A model generated the notes under the pieces. It did not search any database. It was not told where the DNA came from and saw only the letters and a list, made by a program, of their open reading frames with translations. Positions 1 through 9,687 of a DNA stretch of 64,000 nt are shown here, piece by piece. Every line of letters starts with the position of its first letter. The stretch's first letter is position 1. Origin of the DNA: Anaerolineales bacterium UBA6055 (GTDB lineage: Bacteria; Chloroflexota; Anaerolineae; Aggregatilineales; Phototrophicaceae); NCBI GenBank assembly GCA_002428985.1, contig DIYL01000026.1, positions 1 through 64,000 of the forward strand, read 5' to 3'. Position numbers and translations under genes: made by a program.

Positions 1-341
1 GTATTCGTCGGCGTCTGAGTCAACGTCTCCGTTGGTGTTGCACTCGCAGTTTCTGTTGCTGTCGGCGTATCTGTCAGTGCCTCACTAACTAGCGTCATTT
101 CAGACGCTATAATCTCAGGAGTTACTTCGACTATAGTAGTGGAGACAACTGCAGTATCCGTTGGAATACCAACAACTGGTGTAATTTCATCTCCTGTGTT
201 TGAAATTGCAATCTCTTCATCAGGAATGGATTGCGAATTATTAGTCGAGCTTGCCAATAAAATGGCGAATACCAGCGCAAATGACAAAGTTGCAACAGCA
301 ACAACAGCTACGACAACTTCATTTCCTATATCACGACGCAT
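1..341 (-). CDS. Membrane-anchored protein with Thr/Pro-rich linker (partial)
   Basis: The first 113 codons of a gene that runs off the left edge. I translated it directly from the minus strand. It starts MRRDIGNEV, has one hydrophobic segment at about residues 9-31, and then a Ser/Thr/Pro-rich stretch (TDTPTATETASATPTET) of the kind that links a membrane anchor to an extracellular domain in Chloroflexota proteins. Its ATG overlaps the stop of the upstream kinase gene by one base (TAATG), so the two are probably translationally coupled. The functional domain lies outside the window, so no function can be given. Confidence 0.7.
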   Translation of the reverse strand, partial: MRRDIGNEVVVAVVAVATLSFALVFAILLASSTNNSQSIPDEEIAISNTGDEITPVVGIPTDTAVVSTTIVEVTPEIIASEMTLVSEALTDTPTATETASATPTETLTQTPTN

Positions 342-3300
342 TACGCCCCCTCAACAGACGCAGACATATTGATCGGTAAAGCAACTTTAAAGACACTTCC
401 GTGACCATACTCAGATTCCACCCATATATATCCCCCATGAGCTTCTGCAAATGCTTTCGCAATTGACATACCAACCCCTGTATCACCTAGCCCAGCAATC
501 AATGGATTCTCAGCCTTATATTTACGTGCAAACACACGAGGGATGTCTTCAGGTAATATCCCTCCCCCTTGGTCAGTGACAGAAATCAGAACAACAGGCT
601 CTTCCGAGGAGGTACTGGGTAGCTTTATTGTGTCTGTCTCAACACGAATCGACACATCACTACCTGACGGAGATACCAAATACGCATTTGTCAACAATTG
701 ACCAAAAATCTGTTGTATGCCATCGCGGTCAACCGGAATCTTTGGGGTTGAATCATCGAGAGATAAATTAACGATAAGCTCTTTTTCGCGGAATTGATTT
801 GATGCATCCGTAATCGCATCCTCAATCAAGCGAATCAAATCGACAGGTACACGATTTAATTCGAAACTACCCGTATCAAGCTGTGTCACTTTGACCAAAT
901 CATCAATCATTGAAGCAAGCCGTTGTACGTTAATTGATACACGTTGAAGGAAGTTCCGTTGCATTTCACCCAAAATACCTGCCGACTCACCCAACAATAA
1001 ATCAATGAAGCCAATAATCGAGGTCATCGGCGTTCTCAATTCCTGCACCAGACCAACGAAAAGTTCTGGGTTATTCAATGTATAACTAATTGACTCTGGT
1101 ACATCATCAGGTCGCGATAACAGTAATTGATCGTTTTGATTACGTGCTTCGGCAAGAGCAGTTTGTGTATAATTTAGCTCTAATTCTAATTTTTCCCGTT
1201 GTTCTGTTAGGTTTTTGATCATCGCTTGCAATGATATTAATTGTTCACGAACAACAGCCTGTGTATCTTCTGAAGGTTCATTATCAAGGCTGAACTCTAC
1301 ACGCATCGAGTCAATTTGCGCATTCAGTTGATCACGGATCTTCAAGAGGTTACTCTTCTCATCTGCAAGCTCTTGAACCTGCTTCTGTAATACATCCTGC
1401 TGTGTATGATTTTGCGAAACCTCAGTTACTAATTCTTTGACTTTACCCTGCAACTTATTTTTCTGGTCTCTCACAGCTTCAAATTTACTCAATAGTTCAC
1501 GATAATCTGATCTCATCCGATCACGAAGCTTGATGAATGCCTCTCGATCCGATGCCAGATACTGTATTTGCCGTTGAAGTTGATCTACATTTACACCTCG
1601 AGATTCGGAGCTTTTAGAACGATCACTCAATAACATATCACGTTCCCGTTGCAATGTTTCGACCTTATTATGCAAAGCCTTACGCTCAGCATATAATTGC
1701 GTAACCACCTGTGTGATACCCGTGGCACTACTATCAAACCCCATCGTGTTTAACTGAGACTGGATTCCCGTCAATTTATCACTCACTTGATTGCGCTCGA
1801 ACTCTAAACGAGCTGTTTCCTCAGATATAGATTCCACCAACGACTGTACGTCAGTATTAATAACAGTCTTATCTTGTGCCCTTAGATCGTCAATTTGCGA
1901 ACGTAAACGGTCTCGAGCTTGTACTAACGTCTGGTATTCACGTCGTAATGATTCGTTAAGATCATGCGCAAGCGCCTCATCATCTTGCACAGTAAGGGTT
2001 GTTAAAGCAGTTTCAGCATCCAATAGTTCGCGCGTTAATTCGTCTCGTTCATCACGAAGCTGTTCTTGTTCTTCGAAAATAACATTAATCCGTTGTGATA
2101 CGCTCATACCTTCATCAGATTCACCCAAGAGATCTAAAACGCGACTCCGCTCATCATCAAGCTGAAGCTTAAGGTGACTGACCTGCTGGCTCAACTGTGA
2201 GATTTGATCTCGAGCAAGTTGTAAGCTAGCTTCCATCTCACGCCGCGCACTAACAACGTCAGACTCGTCGACATTATCTAACGGAATCCCCTCAATCATC
2301 GCTTGTATTGCGCGCTCTTCTGCTAATCTTGTTGCTTCATCTGCCTCAAAACTTAAAGCAAGTAGGTTGCTGGCTATAATCCCAACACCCTTGAGTAATT
2401 CAGCTTCAGCAGACCTCAGTTCGCGTTGCTGGTATGGAAAACCAACTATCAAGACACCAACCAGATCTTGTTGTTTGGTCAATGGTTGGATATAGGCCGT
2501 GCCTTGCTGATCAATATCAATCCGGCGATATAAGTCATCCAGCTCTTCAACATTACGTTCAAGAAATAAAGCACGCTGCGTACGACGTTCAACAGCATTG
2601 ACCAGTGTAGGTTGCTCCTCTAGACTTAATGAGATTCCAGAAATTGACCGATCTTTGACCCGATCATACCCGGTAACAATATCCGCATAATTAGCATCCT
2701 GTATCTTCAACAAAATACCAAAATCAACACGTAGGCTTTCAATAGTTGCATGTATAACCCGTTCAGGGATTTTGGATGTCTCACTTGCATCCATCATCAA
2801 TCCCATGGCCTTTAATAATTGTACAGACTGTGTTTCGATAGGATTTGACACTTTTGCAGGTGGCGGTGGTGGCATATTCAATATATCTGGATGTTCTGAT
2901 TTTACTGCTGGTGCGGGCGGATTAGCCATAACAGTTTGCGTCGGTTGAGATGCTGTCAAAGCAACTTCTGCCACACTATTTTCAAGCGATGACACAACAA
3001 GTCGATATATTATCAATGGTAGTATCACTAAAGCCGAAACATAGGCTAATCTAGCACTGCCAAGATAATTACCAAATACTTGACCCTGTGCAAATTCAAT
3101 GAGGTTCAAACCATTACCTAAAATAATCAGGACAAAAAAGACACTCTTAATCGGAGAATCGACGATAGATGTAAAATTAATAACGACCACCAACAAACCC
3201 ACGACGGCAATCAAAATCGGGATAAATGTCCACAAAGGAGCAAATAGTGACAGATTAAATACAGGTATAAATTCAATTGCAGCCCGCCATTGAACAGCTG

Positions 3301-3697
3301 TGATGAGGTACAAAATAACTGCCAAGCCAACACTACTAATTAAAATCCTATTTAAGCGCTTCCCCCACTCAATATGATCAACGCTCAAATATGCCCATGT
3401 GAGCATAAGTAGTGTAATTGTATAAGCGAGACGTTCTAAAGGCGGCAAAATAGTATTTGAATCTTGACCTAGCAATAGCGATAATAATGCACCCGCCAAT
3501 AATAAAATCCAAACACCTACAAGTGCAAAAGTTGCAACAACATAGCGTTGGGTCATCCGTTCATACGGAAATCTCGAGCGATGTCCTAATGCCATAAATA
3601 ATGAAGCTTGGCTTATTGCAATGACAACTAGGAAATAAAGTAAGTCACCGGGAGATTCAACAAATAGATTCAAAAAATTCAGTGGGGTTTGTGACAA
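341..3697 (-). CDS. Membrane GAF/coiled-coil histidine-kinase-like protein lacking the phospho-acceptor His
   Basis: 1118 residues. About seven hydrophobic segments fill residues 18-240, followed by a Pro-rich linker and a GAF-like region (about 310-450). A very long coiled coil spans about 480-860, then a HisKA-like helix and a HATPase_c domain (about 975-1105). The ATPase has an N-box (QLLTNAYLVSP), a G1 box (VTDQGGGI) and a G2 box (GDTGVGMSIAKAF), so ATP binding looks intact. Where sensor kinases have SHELRTP, this protein has VQELRTPMTS: the codon at 1043-1045 (residue 885) is CAG, Gln. Conventional His autophosphorylation is therefore unlikely. The start is TTG with GGATGG six bases upstream. 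It may be a degenerate kinase, a scaffold or an ATP-dependent sensor partnered with the coupled downstream gene. Confidence 0.85.
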   Translation of the reverse strand: MSQTPLNFLNLFVESPGDLLYFLVVIAISQASLFMALGHRSRFPYERMTQRYVVATFALVGVWILLLAGALLSLLLGQDSNTILPPLERLAYTITLLMLTWAYLSVDHIEWGKRLNRILISSVGLAVILYLITAVQWRAAIEFIPVFNLSLFAPLWTFIPILIAVVGLLVVVINFTSIVDSPIKSVFFVLIILGNGLNLIEFAQGQVFGNYLGSARLAYVSALVILPLIIYRLVVSSLENSVAEVALTASQPTQTVMANPPAPAVKSEHPDILNMPPPPPAKVSNPIETQSVQLLKAMGLMMDASETSKIPERVIHATIESLRVDFGILLKIQDANYADIVTGYDRVKDRSISGISLSLEEQPTLVNAVERRTQRALFLERNVEELDDLYRRIDIDQQGTAYIQPLTKQQDLVGVLIVGFPYQQRELRSAEAELLKGVGIIASNLLALSFEADEATRLAEERAIQAMIEGIPLDNVDESDVVSARREMEASLQLARDQISQLSQQVSHLKLQLDDERSRVLDLLGESDEGMSVSQRINVIFEEQEQLRDERDELTRELLDAETALTTLTVQDDEALAHDLNESLRREYQTLVQARDRLRSQIDDLRAQDKTVINTDVQSLVESISEETARLEFERNQVSDKLTGIQSQLNTMGFDSSATGITQVVTQLYAERKALHNKVETLQRERDMLLSDRSKSSESRGVNVDQLQRQIQYLASDREAFIKLRDRMRSDYRELLSKFEAVRDQKNKLQGKVKELVTEVSQNHTQQDVLQKQVQELADEKSNLLKIRDQLNAQIDSMRVEFSLDNEPSEDTQAVVREQLISLQAMIKNLTEQREKLELELNYTQTALAEARNQNDQLLLSRPDDVPESISYTLNNPELFVGLVQELRTPMTSIIGFIDLLLGESAGILGEMQRNFLQRVSINVQRLASMIDDLVKVTQLDTGSFELNRVPVDLIRLIEDAITDASNQFREKELIVNLSLDDSTPKIPVDRDGIQQIFGQLLTNAYLVSPSGSDVSIRVETDTIKLPSTSSEEPVVLISVTDQGGGILPEDIPRVFARKYKAENPLIAGLGDTGVGMSIAKAFAEAHGGYIWVESEYGHGSVFKVALPINMSASVEGA

Positions 3698-3886
3698 CTT
3701 GCACCATCCGAAGCTTAATTCATGCCATCAATACTTAAAGTAAGTATATCATAACGAAACATATCAGAATGTCGCATTCCCGTTAATTCTCGATTTTCAG
3801 ATAGTTTATAGTTCGTTTACAAACATACTGTTGACGATCCTACCACCACTCATTAGACTCATAGCTCTAAGTTGAAAGAAAATCAT

Positions 3887-4351
3887 GTGACAACAAAACT
3901 TGCTGCCTTTATCCGTCGTTATCCATCTATTATACGCATCCTCTATCTAGTATTCCGCCGGCTACAACCGCGTTTTACCGTAGGTGTCGTCGGGATTGTA
4001 TTCGATGAACATAGGCGCGTATTATTAGTAGAGCATGTCTTTCATCCACAACATCCTTGGGGGTTGCCCGGTGGATGGATTGATCGCAACGAAGATCCTA
4101 GTATTGGTGTCGCCAGAGAACTGAGCGAAGAATTACAGCTGAATGTCAAACCTATTCAAATTATCCTTGTTGAGAAAGCATTCAACAACCACATTGATCT
4201 TGCTTACTTATGTGCTGCATCAAATAATGTCGGTCAGATTAGCAATGAGTTACTAGGATTTGAATGGTGTTCACTAGACCAACTACCGAACCTTAAAGAA
4301 TTTCATGTAAAAGCCATTGAACGTGCCGTTGAGTACATTACACGGAGTTAA
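3887..4351 (+). CDS. Nudix hydrolase
   Basis: About 154 residues. The Nudix box is clear: GGWIDRNEDP followed by VARELSEELQL, fitting GX5EX7REUXEE. Family members hydrolyse nucleoside diphosphates linked to another moiety; the substrate cannot be read from the sequence. I place the start at GTG 3887, which has GAAAG upstream; an in-frame TTG at 3872 would add five residues but has no visible ribosome site. The gene ends 3 bp before the next start, so it is probably co-transcribed with the serine hydrolase. Confidence 0.8.
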   Translation: MTTKLAAFIRRYPSIIRILYLVFRRLQPRFTVGVVGIVFDEHRRVLLVEHVFHPQHPWGLPGGWIDRNEDPSIGVARELSEELQLNVKPIQIILVEKAFNNHIDLAYLCAASNNVGQISNELLGFEWCSLDQLPNLKEFHVKAIERAVEYITRS

Positions 4352-4354
4352 ACT

Positions 4355-5983
4355 ATGAGTTCAGCACTATCTAATCGTCGTCGCAAACGTGGTTTTCCTG
4401 TGTTATTTACGCTGTCATTCTTGATGTTAGTTGCAGCAACAGGACTTCTTGTATTTGAGCTAATTTCTTTTAGTCAACGTGAGGAACAATTACCATCTGG
4501 TATCACTGTAGCAAATCTAAATGTAAGTGGACTTAGCAAACGTGATGCGGTTGCAGAATGGGAAAGTGCATATGCTCAACCTCTAACACTATACTATAGT
4601 GACATCAATGGCGACCACCCTATCGTCCTTAGTCCAGATCAATTAGGGTGGCGTATCAGTAGTGATCCAATGCTAGCAGATGCTCTGGCATCAGGTGAAA
4701 CTGATGGTGGTTTCTGGCAACGTTTTATGAATTACCTACTCAACAATGAGGAAAATCTTTCCAGAGATATTCCGTTATTAGCATCCTATCAAGAAAATGT
4801 ACTCGAAGAATTTCTCAAAGACATCGCAATTCGGTATGATAATCCACCAGGAAAAGCCGGATATGACTTACAAACACTCACTACATTCCCAGGTGACCCA
4901 GGGTATGCACTCGATGTTGAAAGTGCGATGCTAGCAGTCGATGCAGCTTTACGCAATCCAACAAATCGTATTGTCAATCTACCCGTCGAGAATGTAATTA
5001 ATAATCGTCCACAAATGGACACACTACGCACAATGATTATTGATTACTTGGATTCACAAGGTTTTATATATGACGGGCAAACAACTGTGGCATCCATCTT
5101 CATTTTGGATTTACTGACAGGTGAAGAAATTAACATACTAGGAGATGTGACCTATTCAGCCGCCAGTACAATCAAGGTACCAATCATGATTGACTTCTAC
5201 CGCACACTTAGTTTTGAACCATCGCAAGAAGAGGCATGGCTACTAGCAAACTCGTTACTCTGTAGCAATAACTCTTCTTCAAATCTCATTATGCAAATTA
5301 TCGGCGGGAACGATCTATTCAACGGTATTCAAAGTGTCACTGATACAGCACAATATATAGGTGCAAAAAACACATATATCACTGCGCCATTCTTCTTAGG
5401 AGTCGAAGGACAACAATTAGGCTCTATTGCCGCACCAACAACCGCACCAAACCCAAATTACAATACAAATCCGGATACATTCAATCAGACAACATCAGAA
5501 GATATGGGGACACTATTTAACCTGATTTATGATTGCGCAGAATACGGGTCAGGTCTGATTACCAGTTATCCAGATGGAGAAATCACACAAAGAGAATGTA
5601 GCCAAATGTTGGAGTTAATGAGTGCAAACGATCTAGAAAGACTTTTACAAGGCGGCTTACCCATTGAAGCAAGAGTATCACACAAAAACGGCTGGATCTT
5701 TGATACAGTTGGAGATGCAGGGGTCGTCTACTCACCAAATGGTAGGGACTATGTTATCTCAGTATATCTATGGGAAGAAGCAGAATTCCAAGACTATGAG
5801 AAGCTCTGGCCACTCTTAGAAGAAATATCTCGTGCGACATGGAATTATTTCAACCCAGAAAATGCACTCATAGAGCCAAGGGGTGATTTACCAATCACAG
5901 CCCAAGAATGTGAAGGCAATTATCTACCACCTTCACCAGAACTAGTTGATCTTGACAATATAAACGGTTGGAAATCGAACTAG
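4355..5983 (+). CDS. Membrane-anchored beta-lactamase-fold serine hydrolase with YoaR-like domain
   Basis: 542 residues. An N-terminal basic stretch and one membrane segment (about 15-38) are followed by a YoaR/VanW-type N-terminal domain (GITVANLNVSGLSKRDA), a putative peptidoglycan-binding module. The C-terminal half has the class A penicillin-binding/beta-lactamase signature: STIK as SxxK, SSN as the SxN position and KNG as the KTG box. It is probably exported and acts on peptidoglycan peptides or a related amide. It follows the Nudix gene by 3 bp and overlaps the convergent rsbW-like gene by 4 bp at the 3' end. Confidence 0.8.
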   Translation: MSSALSNRRRKRGFPVLFTLSFLMLVAATGLLVFELISFSQREEQLPSGITVANLNVSGLSKRDAVAEWESAYAQPLTLYYSDINGDHPIVLSPDQLGWRISSDPMLADALASGETDGGFWQRFMNYLLNNEENLSRDIPLLASYQENVLEEFLKDIAIRYDNPPGKAGYDLQTLTTFPGDPGYALDVESAMLAVDAALRNPTNRIVNLPVENVINNRPQMDTLRTMIIDYLDSQGFIYDGQTTVASIFILDLLTGEEINILGDVTYSAASTIKVPIMIDFYRTLSFEPSQEEAWLLANSLLCSNNSSSNLIMQIIGGNDLFNGIQSVTDTAQYIGAKNTYITAPFFLGVEGQQLGSIAAPTTAPNPNYNTNPDTFNQTTSEDMGTLFNLIYDCAEYGSGLITSYPDGEITQRECSQMLELMSANDLERLLQGGLPIEARVSHKNGWIFDTVGDAGVVYSPNGRDYVISVYLWEEAEFQDYEKLWPLLEEISRATWNYFNPENALIEPRGDLPITAQECEGNYLPPSPELVDLDNINGWKSN

Positions 5984-6402
5984 CCTAACTGTTTAGTCAA
6001 GAGAATGGTATTTTGACCGTCTACTGCTTCATAATCTACAGAAGTCATGTACTGTTTAACAAAATATACTCCCCAACCACCACCTTCCCGATCCCATAAT
6101 GGTGTGTTAGGGTCAGGTTCTGCAATTTCTAGTGGATTAAACAATGGTGCTTCATCAATAATCCTAATTTTTAGTACCCTATCATCATAGGTGCAGACGA
6201 CATCAATTTTCTTGTCTGCGCCTTGATGCTTATACCCATGTTCGATAACATTGGTACAGATCTCTTCAACCGACAATTCTGATTGAAATGCAATATCGTC
6301 CCCTAGTCGTGCATCATTTACAAAATCTACAACAAAGTCACAGATTGGGCGAACATTTTCAATCTCACCGGTAACACTCATACGACGCTGTTGAACTCCC
6401 AT
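5980..6402 (-). CDS. RsbW-like anti-sigma factor / serine kinase (HATPase_c_2)
   Basis: About 140 residues of the GHKL ATPase fold. The N-box is ELSVEEICTNVIEHGY and the ATP lid is GGGWGVYFVKQ. RsbW/SpoIIAB-type proteins bind a sigma factor or another partner and phosphorylate an STAS antagonist. The antagonist gene lies just upstream (6438-6773), forming the usual RsbV-RsbW pair. I prefer ATG 6402, preceded by GTGGGGA; GTG codons at 6405 and 6414 are alternatives. No sigma factor gene is adjacent, so the target is unknown. Confidence 0.82.
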   Translation of the reverse strand: MGVQQRRMSVTGEIENVRPICDFVVDFVNDARLGDDIAFQSELSVEEICTNVIEHGYKHQGADKKIDVVCTYDDRVLKIRIIDEAPLFNPLEIAEPDPNTPLWDREGGGWGVYFVKQYMTSVDYEAVDGQNTILLTKQLG

Positions 6403-6437
6403 CACAATCCCCACAAAGCTATATATACTAAATAGGT

Positions 6438-6773
6438 CTAGTAACTTTCAACGGCATCTGCTTGTGTTGGATAGATTTTGAAGATTGTATATAATCCAGC
6501 CATTTCAAGTACTTCACGAACACGATCCGATGGTTGGGCAATACGCAAATCACCAGAAGCACGTTTTGCTTTTTTAAGGGTAGAAACCATCTCACGAAGT
6601 CCAGCACTACTCATATAATCAACTGCATTCAAATCCAACACCAGATTATAATTACCTTCTTCAATCTCATTACTCAGTGCATCACCAAGTTGGTTAGCAT
6701 TCATACTATCAATGCGGCCACTTGCTTCAACAACAGTTGCTTTATCATGTCCCGATACATTAATATTGATCAT
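6438..6773 (-). CDS. RsbV-like anti-sigma factor antagonist (STAS domain)
   Basis: 111 residues, a single STAS domain. The phospho-acceptor region reads DYMSSAGLREM, with the serine that RsbW-type kinases modify in this family. The start at ATG 6773 has a strong ribosome site (AGGGGAG). It precedes and is probably co-transcribed with the RsbW-like gene, giving a partner-switching module. Confidence 0.88.
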   Translation of the reverse strand: MININVSGHDKATVVEASGRIDSMNANQLGDALSNEIEEGNYNLVLDLNAVDYMSSAGLREMVSTLKKAKRASGDLRIAQPSDRVREVLEMAGLYTIFKIYPTQADAVESY

Positions 6774-6893
6774 CGGATTCTCCCCTACAAACAGACATAG
6801 AACAATTATAACATACTCTAGTGGTTTTAAACTTCAACGATTATAAATGGAAATAAATCACTTTAGCATAGTCGAAGTAGGTAAATTAAACAC

Positions 6894-7175
6894 ATGGATA
6901 CAGGCTATATCGTATTAATCGCTATACTCGTTACAATCTTACTGCTTTTTGTGCAACGTACAGAAAAATCAAGACGGCGCATGTCATGGGGCTTTGCAAT
7001 TATGTGCTTTCTAATCATCCGCCATAACGCATTCTTGAAGAGTGATTTCCACGAAGAAACCCTCATCGCATTTATCATCAGCGTTGTCATCAGTGGATTG
7101 TTCTGGTTACTCATTGGCAAATACAACCCAGTTGGAACTAGTGATGAAATGAAAGTTGTCGGTCTTGACGATTAA
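6894..7175 (+). CDS. Small membrane protein, unknown function
   Basis: 93 residues with hydrophobic segments at about 5-21, 30-45 and 57-75, and a basic loop (RTEKSRRR) after the first. It is divergent from the RsbV-like gene. I do not recognise a family. Composition and hydrophobicity suggest a real inner-membrane protein. Confidence 0.5.
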   Translation: MDTGYIVLIAILVTILLLFVQRTEKSRRRMSWGFAIMCFLIIRHNAFLKSDFHEETLIAFIISVVISGLFWLLIGKYNPVGTSDEMKVVGLDD

Positions 7176-7228
7176 TATAAAGCTGTGGGCTAAGATTAAA
7201 GCCCACTTTGCCTTATCATTTAAATAAA

Positions 7229-8281
7229 CTATCCGATAATATCAATCGGAATCACATCAGAGCTCTGCAACATCACAACACTAATGCGTGCAGCAACAGT
7301 TTCAGCCAATGTTCTAAAAGCTTGACCAGATTCTGTATCAGCACTATGAATCGACACTGGACGACCATAATCACCACCTTCACGGACATTTGCCGCTAGT
7401 GGTACTCGCCCTAGAAACGGGATATCTCGTTCTTGTGCTAACTTTTCGCCACCACCTGAACCGAAGAAATCACCAGCCATATTTTCCACAACACCAAGTA
7501 CTGGAACCTTGAGTTGATCAAACATAGCTGCAGCCCGAATTGCATCAGAGATAGCAACACCCTGCGGTTGCGTCACAATAATACTACCTGTCAAGGGAAA
7601 TGATTGTGCTAATGATAATGGTGCATCACCAGTTCCAGGTGGCAAGTCAACAATCATATAGTCAAGTCGCCCCCATTCAACATCAGTGAAGAACTGGCGA
7701 ATCGCACCATGAAGCATCGGCCCACGCATAATCATGGGTTTGTCAGGACTAGATAGAAATCCCGTGCTAATCAACTTAACGCCATAGACTTCCAATGGCT
7801 GCATTTTGTTATTAATGACTTTAGGTCGCCCTGCCCCCAATCCAAACATCTGCGGAATATTTGGGTTGAGAATATCAGCGTCAATTAATCCAACTTTTGC
7901 ACCTGCATCAGCAAGCGACACAGCAAGATTAGTAGCAACAGTGCTCTTACCAACGCCACCTTTACCACTAGATACAGCAATAATACTATTCATCGGCACA
8001 TCTAAACGACCATGAATCCTATTATCTGTTGGAACTTGCGCGTCCCACTTAATCTTTACATTTTGAATACCATCAACTTTACCAATCAATGCATCATTAC
8101 AACGTTCAATGAATACATCTTTTAGTGGGCAAGCCGGTGTAGTGAGAACAATCGTAAATTCAGCTGTATCACCATCAACGGTCAAATCCTTAACCATATT
8201 TAATGACACAATATCTTTATGTAGTTCAGGCTCGATGACAGTGCTTAATGCCTGCATCACATGTTCATTTTTATTACTCAT
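7229..8281 (-). CDS. Mrp/ApbC-type P-loop ATPase, Fe-S cluster carrier
   Basis: 350 residues. An N-terminal MIP18/DUF59 domain (about 1-85, including TTPACPLKD) precedes a MinD/Mrp P-loop domain with the deviant Walker A SSGKGGVGKST and the DLPPGTGDAPLS motif. Mrp proteins bind and transfer Fe-S clusters to apo-enzymes. The CxxC pair normally found after ENM is absent; the sequence there is ENMAGDFFGSGGGEKL. ATG 8281 is chosen because GAGGAAG lies just upstream; an in-frame TTG at 8296 is less likely. It sits near the Complex I genes, which need Fe-S clusters. Confidence 0.88.
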   Translation of the reverse strand: MSNKNEHVMQALSTVIEPELHKDIVSLNMVKDLTVDGDTAEFTIVLTTPACPLKDVFIERCNDALIGKVDGIQNVKIKWDAQVPTDNRIHGRLDVPMNSIIAVSSGKGGVGKSTVATNLAVSLADAGAKVGLIDADILNPNIPQMFGLGAGRPKVINNKMQPLEVYGVKLISTGFLSSPDKPMIMRGPMLHGAIRQFFTDVEWGRLDYMIVDLPPGTGDAPLSLAQSFPLTGSIIVTQPQGVAISDAIRAAAMFDQLKVPVLGVVENMAGDFFGSGGGEKLAQERDIPFLGRVPLAANVREGGDYGRPVSIHSADTESGQAFRTLAETVAARISVVMLQSSDVIPIDIIG

Positions 8282-8377
8282 CGTCTTCCTCAACAATATG
8301 TGATCTCAAAACCACAATAAGTATAACATTTATCTTTTAAATTATGGACGTGCGTTCATCCATAATTCATAAGAAAT

Positions 8378-8812
8378 CTATTTGTATCGCATAGCATAGG
8401 GTTTTGCCTTACGCCAATATCGCGAGAATCGTTTAAGATCGAACTGATAATCTGTGTCTACAAGCGGTGTCTCACTCAAAACACGAACAGGTTTCTTATT
8501 GCCAGATTTCTTCTCAAGGCTATCAACAATTTGCCAGAAGCGAGGACTGGGACTTTTCATTGTCACAATTTCATTGGCTTGATGTTCAACGGCAAATTCA
8601 ACAATCTCTCGCACCATTTTCCCTTTACGAATCGTAACAGGCATTTCAAGTAAACATTCGTACATAAAGACGATACGTTTAAAACTAATGTTCCAAGCTG
8701 ATAATAAATCCTCATCAAATACAAAGATTGCAGGTGCTGTCGGATATTCTTGAAAAACACGAGCGGTGGGATTCAAGTTATCACCGTTTACCCAAATAAT
8801 TGGTTGTGACAC
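8378..8812 (-). CDS. Photolyase-like N-terminal alpha/beta domain protein (stand-alone)
   Basis: 144 residues resembling the antenna-binding alpha/beta domain of cryptochromes/photolyases: an initial strand IIWVNGDNLNP, IFVFDEDLL, then SFKRIVFMYECLLEMPV and a helix-strand unit ending ANEIVTMKSP. No FAD-binding domain is attached. It starts at GTG 8812, 6 bp after the stop of the FAD-domain gene, with its ribosome site (GGAAAGGA) inside that gene. The two products probably form one photolyase or cryptochrome from two chains. The assignment is by pattern and position; similarity to canonical N-terminal domains is weak. Confidence 0.6.
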   Translation of the reverse strand: MSQPIIWVNGDNLNPTARVFQEYPTAPAIFVFDEDLLSAWNISFKRIVFMYECLLEMPVTIRKGKMVREIVEFAVEHQANEIVTMKSPSPRFWQIVDSLEKKSGNKKPVRVLSETPLVDTDYQFDLKRFSRYWRKAKPYAMRYK

Positions 8813-8818
8813 GATAGA

Positions 8819-9679
8819 CTATCCTTTCCGTGAGCGATTACGATTACGTCTTTGTGTGTTTTGACGTTGCTCTTCAGCAATATTGGTGTTAGGGAATAAA
8901 TCCTCCGCGACCTCATCATACGATCCTTCGAAATCACAATCGCCATATAAGGGACAACCTTTACAATAGACCCCATTTGTGAAACGTTCGATATTTTCGC
9001 GGTTGAAATAATAGGGTTTATGACTGAATGTACTCGCTACCCATTGCCATGACAAATTGTTACTAGCTGGATCACCATCAATTAGATGTTCTAAAAACCA
9101 TGATGCACCGGCTTTCCAGTGTATGCGACGCCAATGGACAATGTATCCTGCAAAATACATGCGGACATGATTGTGCAGATAACCCGTCTCAACTAGCTCA
9201 TTACGCCAACCGTCAACACATGCCAAACCTGTCTGACCATTGCGAATATCATCAGGTAGTTCAAGTGCATAATCATTTTCGTTGTAACCTGTTTTCCAAT
9301 CTTCTTGGCTTTCCCAAATATCATCACCTATCGTTGTATAAACTTGTTGAAAATACTCACGATAAGCCAATTCCTGCACAAATTTTTCAGCATCGTCAGG
9401 ATTGTCTACAGTATCTAAAGCTTTATCACGTATTTCTGCTAAGTTAAGCACACCGTGCCGAATATATGGTGATAATCTGGTAACTGCACCATCGATATAA
9501 TTACGGGTTTTCGCATATTTCTTTGGGTAAATAGTGTTCAGTTGGGCTTCAGCGGCTTTTCTACCACCAGGTGTAGCGCTGACATTAGAGTCTAATAAGT
9601 CGGCCTGTACAAATTCTTGTCGAAGATATGAAACCATTTCATCACGATTAGTAAAATCGCGGCGTAAATTCTTACTCAT
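8819..9679 (-). CDS. Photolyase/cryptochrome FAD-binding domain protein
   Basis: 286 residues, all helical FAD-binding domain. Diagnostic stretches are ELAYREYFQQVY, the ETGYLHNHVRMYFAGYIVHW segment and the run around LIDGDPASNNLSWQW, which match the FAD-pocket and DNA-contacting parts of photolyases. The C-terminus has a small Cys cluster (CKGCPLYGDC) and a basic tail (RRNRNRSRKG). It has no N-terminal alpha/beta domain; a candidate for it is encoded just downstream. The start at 9679 has AGGAGATATT upstream. Expected role: light-driven DNA repair or blue-light sensing. Confidence 0.85.
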   Translation of the reverse strand: MSKNLRRDFTNRDEMVSYLRQEFVQADLLDSNVSATPGGRKAAEAQLNTIYPKKYAKTRNYIDGAVTRLSPYIRHGVLNLAEIRDKALDTVDNPDDAEKFVQELAYREYFQQVYTTIGDDIWESQEDWKTGYNENDYALELPDDIRNGQTGLACVDGWRNELVETGYLHNHVRMYFAGYIVHWRRIHWKAGASWFLEHLIDGDPASNNLSWQWVASTFSHKPYYFNRENIERFTNGVYCKGCPLYGDCDFEGSYDEVAEDLFPNTNIAEEQRQNTQRRNRNRSRKG

Positions 9680-9687
9680 AATATCTC

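Noticed and set aside
1..120. Short-period repeats suggesting a CRISPR or tandem array
   Set aside because: They encode a degenerate Thr/Pro linker (also at 37586-37800 and 60830-60900); there are no conserved repeats with unique spacers.
8378..9679. Photolyase gene broken by frameshift
   Set aside because: The FAD domain precedes the alpha/beta domain, the reverse of fused enzymes, and each ORF has its own start and ribosome site.
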